Shown: positions 25,301 to 37,000 of the stretch, piece after piece
How the letters are laid out: each line of letters begins with the position of its first letter
Position numbering within the stretch: position 1 is the first letter of the stretch
Assembly (NCBI GenBank): GCA_031763025.1
Contig: JASSKH010000007.1
Span: 9,997,930 to 10,061,929, forward strand
Direction: 5' to 3'
Source of the DNA: Macrocystis pyrifera
Taxonomy: Eukaryota > Sar > Phaeophyceae > Laminariales > Laminariaceae
Length of the DNA: 64,000 nucleotides
Position numbers and translations under genes: made by a program
Notes under the pieces: model-generated
Databases searched by the model: none
Seen by the model: the letters and a program-made list of their open reading frames with translations, nothing else
What the model was told of the DNA's origin: nothing

Positions 25301-28300
25301 ACTTGGGGTACACGCAATTTTCGCAGTACAGAACCTTGAGATACTGAGAGTACTCGCAGTACATACTCCTCGCAGTACATATTCCCGACATACTGCCAGT
25401 GCTCTAAGTACTCGAATTGTCCCCAGCGAGAATAATTCGCTCCAACTCCCACTCGTGGGACCATCTGTGAGTGTTTTTTTTTTGTGACGAACAACGGGCC
25501 TGAGAATTGTCGATACGGTGCACAGACGGTCGACGTATACGTCATACTCCAAGTATACTGAGCACATTGAGAGTATTTCGGTACTGCGAGTACTCGCAGT
25601 ACGAACACTGCCAACGGACGGAATACTGCTAGTACTTGCAGTACCCGCAGTACAGAACCCCGAGATACTTGAAGCACAACAGGGAGTATCTACAGCAGCA
25701 GTAGCAGTAGCGAATCCCGAATTAGTGCGAGCCCGAAAGTATCCGCAGGGTAATATCCTCAGTAGCAGCAGAGAGCCTCGAAATATGCGAGTACTCGCAG
25801 TATCTGCTGCAGTAAAAACCCAAATTACTGCGAGTGCATGAAGTACCTACAGTGTTTTCTCGCATATATTTTGATTTAGTCCCAAGTATTGGGAGCAACT
25901 GTGAGAGGTTGAGGCATGAACGCACGCCACACGTAAGCGCGCCCAAACCCTGTGGCCTTGCGTAAAACGCACACATGTTGTGTTGTATCATACGTATAAA
26001 TAGTAGGTCAGAAAAGCAAGGTGAATGTACTGGTACAAAATAAGTCCAAAGTCAGTTCAAGTAACAGGTTGAAAATTAAAAAAAAAAAAAAAAAAAGCAA
26101 GGATCGTGCGAGTCGAACCTCGGTAACGAAAATATTATAAAGCGCAGTTTGTCATCTACGCTACAGCAGTATACTCATACCAACTGGCACGTTGTGTTTC
26201 TTACGCAATCTAAAACACAATGCAGGATCTCTTAGAGCAGCTTGTACAGGTACAACAAAACTGCATGTTTGTACAGCAGTACTGACTGCTGTAAAATGTC
26301 ATGTGATATGGTACCACAGCAGAAGATACGCGTACTGTGACAAAGGAACGTTGTATACTGCTGCCCCTTCAGCTGGCTCTGGAATCGGTCAGCAGTGTAG
26401 GACACACAACAGTCAGTAACTGTAAGTATTTTTTGTACGAATGTTGCTGTACACGATGCTTGCACCAACGATTTGTAGTACTGAACTCGACGAACGTTCA
26501 CGATCCGGGGATGATCGTTACGGAGCAAAAAATGCCGGTCACACACTGCAGCAGGTACGTGCATAGGCCAATGCCGATGACAACAGCAAACACTATTGTA
26601 GTGCTGAGAGTACAGCGCGGATCTGCCACATGCGCATAGTGCGCTGCCTGCTGCTGCTGTTGGCGCACTGTGCTGAGCACAGCTGGAGCAGTGGCAATGT
26701 TGGATCACACACAGCAATACGCAGAAGAAGCAGCAGGGAGAGAGGATGATACAAGTACGTCAGCCTGGGTATGTACCTATGAAAAATTCTGGTACCTGGT
26801 GAGGCAGACGGTGGAATACGGACGGCAGGCCCCGATAAACACAACCAGCCAAAGCAATACTGCGCGTACGGGTGTGTCGCACACGCACGGCGTGTGAGCG
26901 GCAGCGTTGTAACGATGAGATTTGTGCATGTTGTCTGTGGTGTACCTGGTATATGTCCGGACGGTGTGCTCACAGTTCAGAGAGCCTAGGGAAGAAAACA
27001 GACATTATTATACCGATACGTACGTACGAAAGAAGGCCTCACGTACTGAAACCAGGGAAATTGTCTTATCCACTCCCGCCGCAAAAAAAAACTTTGAGCG
27101 CCCGCCACGCGCTCCAGAGTGCACGGATCGCACCCGAGACTTCGACCAATGAGTCCGGCCGGGCTTCCCGTGTCCGAGTACTTAGCGTTTTGTCGAAAAG
27201 TGCTCGTACGAAGAGAAAAAGTTGGCAAAAGTACGAAAAAATTGACAAACATACGTATACATATAGTCACTCTGGCCGGTAATGTAAGGACTGCTTGGGG
27301 TATTCACATGAACCCCTTTAGTACCGCACTGTACAGGAACAAGTGATTTGTCCCCGAAAAAGGGGAGTGCAACGGTTCACACCTCAGATAGATCATTGTC
27401 TACAGATAGATAGATCATGATGTAGATCATCTACAGTTCCTCATCTGCCTGCCGTTGTGAGTGGTTGTGTGCAGGATCTATCTATCTGCATAGTACAGAT
27501 CCAACCCAGGAAACCTGTCCTAAATCATGCAGATTGTACGGATCCCACCCGGCAACATGACCTACTGTAGATCATGCAAGATTCAGAATAGATATATCTG
27601 CCTCGCAAGATGTAGATCATGAATTGTCGGAGGTGTGACATAGTTTCTAGAGGGGGTTAGTACCCCCCCAAAAACAAGCCTTACGTTGTTTTTACTGTCC
27701 AGAAATGTAAGGAAAGTTTTTTTTTTTCTTCTTGATACCCGAACGATCCTCGTACATTTCCGGGCTGCGTTTTTCTATTCATGTTTTTTCCGTCCCTTTT
27801 ATTGTCTTCGCCCTCCTTTTCTCTCTCCATCCTAGTCGTAGCCGCGTTCGCCATTAAAGTAGGCTCTTATTTATCCCCCCTCCCCACTACAGAACTACGG
27901 TTCGTGCCTTGCATTTTCTGTCGCGAGAAGGCTGCAGCCCTTCCTTCCCTCGTCGACTCGCGTCGGATTCTGGTACGTAATCTTCAACGTTTCTCGGACA
28001 TATCGGAGGGGTGGACTCTGTCAAGTGGCGCTTGAGCGGTGTCCGGCGTCAAGCGTCTGACTGTTTTTTGTTCACGTACGTATGGGGTGGTCGATCTGAG
28101 TCGCGTCTGGCGTCTGGCTGTTGTGGTTGTACGGGGAGGAGCAGCACAAGCACTCACACAACCCGCTGCCGGGACCGGGCGCCGTGCGACGACTGCACAT
28201 AGGGTACTTGTCGCTGGTTTGGCATCCCCGAGCGGAGGTGTCCCGGGCTTCGGGGGCAGACGTAGCAGCCGACATGGGTGGACCCATGGCGGCGAGCCTA

Positions 28301-31300
28301 TGTTTCCCCGCCATCGGTGATCGTTCGCGTCGGTCGCCCTCCCTCCAGTTTCTGCCCACACCGCTGGCAAATGATTTTTTTTTCGTCGGCTGGTGGAAAT
28401 TCACGCGACGACCGTGTCCGAATCTTTCCCGCTCGCGTGATTGCGTTGGGAAGACTTCCTTGCGCGTGATCGAGAGTTTTTTTTTTTTTTTTTTTTACTT
28501 AGTTAAGGGCCTTTTTTTGTCCGTGGATGTTATTTTTGTTTTCTGGATCGAGACACCGATCTCACGGTGCAGACACTGTTGAACCCTCCCCTTCCATCCC
28601 CACCCCATCCCACCTCCCTGCCCCCCAGCCTCCCCCCGCTCTTGCCTCACCCCCCCCCCCCCCCCCCCGCCCCGCCCCCCCCCGCCGCCCCCCCCCCCCC
28701 CGTCCGCAGCATCGAGATCGCGGGGCAAGATATCCAAAAGGTTTCTCAGGCAAGCCTGAGGCGTGCGGTCGGGGTGGTGCCTCAAGAGACGGTGCTGTTC
28801 AACGACACCATCGGGTACAACATCGCCTACGGTGACTTGAACGCCCCCCCCGAGGAGGTTGCGGAAGCCGCTCTCAGGGCCCAGCTCCACGGTTCCATCG
28901 CGAACATGCCTAAGGTACTTCTTACGTGTTTATGTATATATATACGAAACCCGGCACCGGTTCTGGTGTATGTGTTTGTGTGATTTTTTTTCGTTTGGTT
29001 TCGTTTGTTTTTTTTCATCCGAAATAATACAATTCAGGGGCCTTCTACACCTCTAAAATGAATGTTCCAGTAGGAGACAGGTCATGTGTGTGTCTTGTGT
29101 TTTTTGTTTTGTTTTGTTTTTCTTGTCCGTGTGAGAAAAATGCAACTCAGCGTCCTTACGTATACACCTCTGAAACAAATATCCTACCACTCTGTCCCTA
29201 TATATAAAAACCGGTTGTACATTAAAATGAAGATTGAATATCTACGGTCCTCATGTTTAGGGACATACCGTAGTGGTAATCGATGCGTAGGAGAGCGGTC
29301 TTTTAGGGCCCGTCAAGGGTGTCATTTTGACCTTAACATACTATTTCTGGTGTAGGGGGCGATCAGTCAAGGGCGTCGTGGCCTCTTTTAGGCTTAAAAT
29401 ACCAGTTGGAGGTAAGGAGGCGGTTAGTCAAGGGCGTCAATGTATCTTTTGACCTTAACGTACTATTTTTTGTGTAGGGAGCGGTCAGTCGAGAGCGTCG
29501 AGGTATCTTTTGACCTTGATATACTATTTTAGTGTAGGGGGCGGTCGGTCAAGGGCGTCCAGGCCTCTTTCGGGCTCAGCATACTATTTTCAGTGTAGGG
29601 AACGGTCAGTCGAGGGCGTCCAGGCCTCTTTTGGCCTCGATATACTATTTTCAGTGTAGGGGGCGGTCAGCCAAGGGCGTCAAGACCTGTTTCGGCCTTA
29701 GCGTACCAGTTTTAGTGTAGGAGGCGGGCGGTCAAGGGCGTCAAACCGCGATGTCCTATGACGAGGGAACATACGTAGTAATTAGAATTATGGTATGCAA
29801 ACATAACTATACGTACTACTGTAGACGTTTTTTGGTTCCGTCGTGCGTGTGGTGTATAAACATAACTATACACTCGTAGATGGTTTTTATGTTCCGTCGT
29901 GCGTGTATGGTGTTTCGACCGGATTGGCCCCTTCTTGTTTTTTGTTGACGCATCCGCTTTTGGTAAGCTTCCCTGCTGATCAGCTCCGGTCGTTTGACGA
30001 TGTTGAATTTGCGTCTTGCAGGTATCACACCGTATATCATTGGCTTATTTACCCGTAGCTAGGTAGGCCCCAAGAGTCCTACGTTGTTGTCACCTGTTTC
30101 GAAATCGCCGTCTGCAGGCGATTTCCTGTTGGCCCTGATTTTCTCGTGTTTTTTTTTTACACCATACCCACGACAGAACCAAAAAAACATCTACGAGTGT
30201 ATATTGCGGGGGACCATAGTAAATAGGACCTACGGTACACACAAAAACCTATATATTTTCCTGTAGTTACTAACGATATTCGGTCCTGTTTTTCTATGGT
30301 CCCCCGTAATAGTTATGTTCACACACCATAATCGGTTCTGATCACGACCACTCTGTCCCATTTGATAAGCACCGGCTTTACTCTGATCGTTTAGACCAAA
30401 CGGGTATTCTATTTCGTGACAGCGTTGTATATATTCGGAAAACTAGAAAATGAACAGCTGTGACGATGTCGAGAATTTCGTCGAAACCCAATCTTTGCGA
30501 GCTGTCTTGTGAGTGATACTGACTTCGATCGCGCGTACTATTACGGGGTGCCATAGTAAATAGGACCAAATGTTGTTAGTAAAAATAGGTAAATACAAGG
30601 CTTTCCTTCGGAGTGGGTATTCCGGCGTTTCGTGTACATATAACTGCAATTAATTGGCGACATAGCCCAAAGCCAACCAAACTAAACGTATTTGTGTAAG
30701 AAACGGTGAAGGATGTAATAATAATCGCGTTTATTTATTAATATAATGTGAAACGTAAGATCGGGTGACGCAAGAGTAAGAATGACATTCGTCTAATAAT
30801 AAGGATAGCATATTTCATCAGTGTGGGGAGAGAGTGGAGTAGTGCATGGCATGTGGATGATATACAACAATCAGGCTGTTGTTTCAAGGAAGGTTCGGGA
30901 CAGAGGGGAAAGCAGCAGTGCCGGCAACGACAACGGTTATGGAAATGTTGTATAGTTGCTGGGCGGCCGCGATTTCGATTTAGCCAGCATAGGAGTTTGG
31001 ATGAGACATGATATGTAAATAGTCTTCCAGGCTGCTGTAGTAACGAGGCAGGAGGCCCAGAATGTGGATCTGTCCGCTGTTGAACCCGTTGGATATGTGT
31101 AGGAAGAAATAATCGTGATTTTGGGAAATGTGGGAAACAATTTGTTTCCTTTCGTTCGTCCTGGATGGCGACAATCTGCTTGGCGTACTGCTTCGGAATT
31201 CCGCGAAGCCCTGGAGCAGGCGAAATGGAAGGGAGTCTTTTTGCGCTTGATGATGATGTCTCCGTCTTTGATGGTGGAGTCCGTCAGGCGGCAGTTGTAG

Positions 31301-31363
31301 CACTTGCCACGGACCTGGTCGAAGTAAACAGGGTGCGCGGGGCGGGAGTGGCGTGCAGGGAAT

Positions 31364-31408
<45 letters not shown>

Positions 31409-34043
31409 AGTTCATTATTTGTACTACTCTACAGCGGCACAACAGCAGTACGTAATCGCTTGCTATACGACGGCAGCAGCAGCGGCAGAAGCAGCAAGTA
31501 CGTAATTTCCTTGACGAAACAGAAATATGTACACACACAAGTGTAGTACAGTACACACACAAATCATGTGCTGCATGATGTACGGCAACAACGCAGCAGC
31601 GCCACAAGAAAAATCATTGACGATACAGAAATATGTACACACGCACAAGTTTAAGTGTAATAGACACACAAATCATGTCCAGCATGATGTACGGCAACAA
31701 CGCAGCAGCGCCACAAAACAACCAGGAAACACAATTATCCGAGTACATACAAACATTCAGTGAATATTGCGGCAGCACTAAAAGCAGAGCAGCAGCAGCA
31801 GCAGCAGCAGAAAGAAGCAGCAACGGATCGCCACAGCGTTGGCGGCAGCAGCATAGCAACGATATGAAAAGAAGGGAGAGAAAAAAGTATGTACCCCGAG
31901 GCCGTCCGAAAAGTATTTTTGGTACCTCACTATAGACCCACCTCCGCATGCTGCACGGCAACAACGCAGCAGCAGCAGCAGCATAGCAACAATACGAAAT
32001 ACGAGAAAAAGTAGTACGTACGCAAAATGCAGGAGCAAAACGACCAAAATATTTTTTTTTTACGTATAAAAAAAAACACTTGGGTACAAAAACGGCCAAT
32101 AAAAACAATAATCCGCGTTGGCAGCAGCAGCATAGCAACGATATGAAAATAAGGAAGAAAAAAAGTATGTACCCTGCAATGCCGCAATCGTAAAACCTAC
32201 GGAATTTCATTGAAGATACCGAAATATGTACATACACAAGTGCAGCATGATGTACGGCAACAACGCAGCAGCACCACAGCAGCAGCATAGCAACGATATA
32301 TATGAAAATAACCAAGCCAAAAACGAGAAATTGCAGTACGTACGCAAAATGCAGGAGCAAAACGACAAAAATATTTTTTCACGTATCAAAAGGAACCATT
32401 TTGGGTACAAAAACGACCAAGAAAAACAGTAATCCGAGTATATACGATACGTACGCAAAATGCAGGAGCAAAACGACAAAATCTTTTTTCACGTATCAAA
32501 AGGAACCATTTTGGGTACAAAAACGACCAAGAAAAACAGTAATCCGAGTATATACGAACATTCAGTGGATATTGCGGCAGCATTAGCAGTAGCAGCAGCA
32601 GAAGCAGCTACAACAGCATTAGCAGCAACAGAAGCTGCAACGAATCGCCGCAGCGTTGGCAGTAGCAGCAGCAGCAGCAGCAGCAGCATAGCAACAATAT
32701 GACAATAAGGAAGAAAAAAAGCATGTACCCTGGTATGCCGCCATCGCAAAACCTACGGAATTGACGATCCGAAAATATGTACGCTTCCAGCATGATGCAC
32801 GGCAACAACGCAGCAGCACTACATACAGCAGCAGCAAGTGCACAGGGGCAGCAGGTGCACAGCACGGCAACAACGCAGCAGCACTACAGCAGCAGCGAGT
32901 GCACAGGAGAAGCAGGTGCACAGCAGCAAGCAGCAGCACTCATGGCGTGGCGCTGACAGCAGCAGCAGCAGCAGCGGCAGCCGAAAATGAGCAAAATGAG
33001 TACGTGGGGTCACCAAAACATGTACACACAGAAATCGTGTGCTTCACGTCCCGCAAACAGTTGTGCATGTGCGCGTTCGCGTGCACTGTGTGTAAGAGGA
33101 GCCGAGCCAACGCACGAAGGGGAAAGAACGAGCACGGATGAGTAAAAAAAAAAAAAAACGCTTTGACGTAGGTTTGTATGCAAAAAGGCAATTGAACACC
33201 CCCAAAAAACGTACTGGCAACATACAACATGCACAGACATAAGACACTCACCACTGCTGTCAGCAGTCTCGAGGGAGTACGAGACAGTCCCTTCCTTGAT
33301 CGGGCGAGCACAGAGCTCGCAGTCGGTTGCCCTGTCAGGATGATCCCGCCACCACGCACGTGAGATCCTTGCAGGTGGCGAAGGTCACGTTTTTGCCACC
33401 AGGCGCGGAGTTCTTGACCAAGTGCTGGTCCGTGCACTGGTCGCAAACAACAGCCGGCACCAGGTCGGTCTTTGTCGTTGCCGCTCTCTTGCCAGAGGGC
33501 GAAGACCACGCGCCTCTCGACGAGGGGGAGGTGAGCTTAGGGGGCGTGGAGAAGGGAGAGGCGAGGGTTGCAGCACCAGCAGGTTCGCCACCGACAGCAG
33601 CAGCTTGGCCGCCGACAGCTGCACCTATCTATGCCGTTCGTCGAAGGCGAGACGCCTCTTTGAGGCGCCGTGCGAAGAGCTGTCTATTGGTTGGCAGTTT
33701 GCGGAAGAAGAAAGAAGAAAGAAAGGTTGTTTGGCTGTTTGGCGAAGAAGAAGGAAGAAAGGTTTTTTGGCTGTTCGGCTGTTTCAAAGAAGGAAGAAAG
33801 GTTGTTTGGCTGTTCGGCTGTTTCAAAGAAGAAGGGCTGGTCGGTCTGTCTGCCAAGAGCTAGCAAGTGACAACGACCTCAAAAATCGTAATTATAGTTG
33901 TATCTATATAGGTTTTTGTGTGTACCGTAGGTCCTATTTACTATGGACCCCCGTAATACTAGCTATGTCCCATCGTTTGTAGCATCGTTGCACCTCTGAA
34001 GAGCATGTACTTGCATTTATTTTACAGCAGTGAGGGTTTTCGG

Positions 34044-34090
<47 letters not shown>

Positions 34091-37000
34091 CGGAAGGGAC
34101 TGCTGCGCACGTATTGGGTTTTCGTGTGCTATGTAGGCTACAGCGATGCAAACAGTAAACTTTGACAGCGGAAATATTGGTCATTGTTGTTGTTGTTCTC
34201 ACATTAACCCACTCCCAAAATATTCAAGATATTACCTCCGTGGTCACGGGACACAGGCTCCGAACGCTGGAGCGGAAGAATACCTCAGGGGAAAAAAAAA
34301 CATAGCCAACTCGAACAACACAGAAAACAGAAAACAGACAGATAGATACCGGTGCACATCATGGCTGAAACACGTCGTACACCTCGAACGGGAAAAAATT
34401 GTAAATTGTATTCTTTGATGCCGTGTCTTAAGCTAGTACCAGTGCCCGGTACCACTCTGCACCTAAATACTAAAAACGTTTTATATGCTGATATTAATAG
34501 TTAATCGAAATGGTATTTAAATTTCGGGACACAAGGGTGTCTGGTGACATGTACCCGAGTTTTTGTTTGGATATAAAGGTCTCTGCTGAAACCGTTAATA
34601 AAACGAAAATGTGCTGACAGCCTGATGAGTTTGGTGTATTATTCCCGACTGCCCCATCCATATTTATCTAGACCTTGTACTTTTTTTGTGTGTGTGTTTT
34701 TGTCTTTTCGTGTCTGTACATATTCGTATTTTTGTGGTTGTGTTATCTGTGCTGTCATGTTTTTGTGTGTTTTTGTGTTAGGGCCGGTCCTAACGGGGGC
34801 AAAAAAAACGAGAAAAAAAAAAACGAAATAAAACGAACAGACTTTCGTTTTTCGTACAAAACAGCAGGTTGAGTCCGAGAAAAAAAAAAAAAACGAAAAA
34901 AAAAAAAACGAAATAAAAAGAAGAGGCCGAGTCGAACTTTTACGCGGTGCAATTTTTCAGAATGACTCAACCGCCACAGCACGTGATTCCCGGCGATAGT
35001 GCTCGACAGCGGCGGTGGATAGACACAACTCGCACACGTGAGGCACCCTCCACAGCAGGCGCTTGTCGTGGTCCAACCCGCTCCTTCCGGAGTTCTCTAG
35101 AACTTGTGTATCGGCCATCTCTGTTCGATGGCAGACGTTTGAATGTTGTGTGGGACTCATGTCGAAAAATATACCGCCACAGCCACTTCCTGATCCCCCG
35201 GTTTCTTGCGAGGGCACCCCTTGGTGATTCCCTACCCATATATGCTCGCGCCGTCAGCAGACAATCCGCGTGGCAGCCACATGCACTACCTCGGGCATCA
35301 TGCGCTTGCCAACCGGTCGTAGAAACTTTATCGGAACTTCATCTCAACGCTTCGAGCTCCTCCGATGTTCCTGTTGTAACATCGCGTCGTACGTTAATTC
35401 GTATATAGTTTGGGATCAATGAGGCCTCCTGCTGCGACCAGCCGGAGACTCTCACCCAGGGTTACTACTCCCGCGTTGGTTGTCTAGCAATCAACGCGGC
35501 ACCTCGTCGCAACCAAACGGTCGGTTGGGCGTGATATCTTACGCGAAAGATTTGCAGCCGCTCGCCCTCTCGAAGAAACCAGAACGTGGGAACTGATTAC
35601 GTACTCGTACAGCAGCAGTAACAACCTTTCCGTTCGTACAGCAGTAGAGGGATTTATCATCGCAGTAAAATCTCGTTGTCGGTTACACTACACGCTCAGA
35701 AGCCACCAGACTAATATCGACTCCACCGGGGTCTCGCGAGGCGCTGAGTTCTTCGTGGTCCCAGTTCGCTCCGACGTCCGACGCCGGCGACCCGCTCCTT
35801 CTGGCGCGGCCCGATGCTCTTGTCGTACTCCACAGTCAGCATTACATGGGACAAGTCCGGATTTCAGGTCCTCCTTTCTTTGCATTTCAGCCAGTTCCGC
35901 ACCCGACGAAAAGGGAGCGGGGCGGCCGCCGCAGCGATCGCTGCATTCGTCATAAGCTCTGTTTTTTCCTAGCCTCTTTCTACTTTGTCGTGCTGTTGTA
36001 GAGCTGCGATATCGCTCACGGAGTGATACTCAATCACTGTCTCCCATACAACAAGGAGGCTTTCCCGAAAAGGGATCCACCCTGCTGGCGTCCCCTCTTT
36101 TCTGGTCCAGATTACTCTTCGACCACGGATATCCCATATTTCTTTTATTTGGCACCCATTTCGTTTTTTTCAAGTCCTCTGGGACTAAAAACTAAAAAAA
36201 CATGAAATGTGAAAAGGGAGGTATCGGGATCTTTTCTTCTATTTTTTTTATCATGACCAATAGAACTCACGTGCTCTTGAGTTCTGCTCTTCGTTTTTTT
36301 ATTTCGGTTTTTTTTTTTTTTTTTTTTTCGGTTTTTTTTTCCCTCGTTAGGACTGGCCCTTACTGTTGTGTATTTGAGTTTTGTGTGTTTTGTATGTTTT
36401 ATGTTGGCTTGTTCCCTATTTTTTGTTTTGTTTTTTTCGCTGAAGGGTTACGACACCGTGGTTGGCGAACGAGGCCTCATGATCTCAGGCGGGGAGAAGC
36501 AGCGCGTGGCCATCGCGCGGGCGGTGCTCAAGAACGCCCCCATCCTTCTGTGCGACGAGCCCACTTCTTCGCTCGACACTAAGGTGTCGTGTCGTGTCGT
36601 GTGGCATGTTTTTTTGTGTAGTGTTGGGCTGGGCTGGGCTGGGCTGGACTGCGCGATAGTTTGCTGCTCACGTCATAATGTGTGGGTTTTCGGCCGCACG
36701 TCACATTGTGCGGGTTATCGACCGTTCAGTAGTAGCTATTGCCACGTGGGTGAAGTCCTGCAAGTTACTGTGTCCTGCGGTTATCTTCCTATGCTGTCGA
36801 GAATGCGCCCGGCCGTGTACGTTTCGACAAGCGCGATTGCTGGGCACCCCCCCACCCCGCCCCCCCCCCGCGCGCGCACCTCCCTCCCCTCCCTGCGCGC
36901 ACACGCGTCAGACGCACATACTACTGTATACCTGTAGCAGGTGAGCCGAACAGCAGTCGATAGCAGCACTGCTGTTCATGATTTCCGCGCTCACGCTTAC

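Noticed and set aside
25136..25860. CRISPR-like array
   Set aside because: The palindromes are degenerate with irregular spacing and no unique spacers of constant length; the context is a eukaryotic intron.
34947..35408. Possible mobile-element protein in ATM1 intron 11
   Set aside because: A 153-codon frame with no reverse transcriptase, integrase or transposase motif visible.
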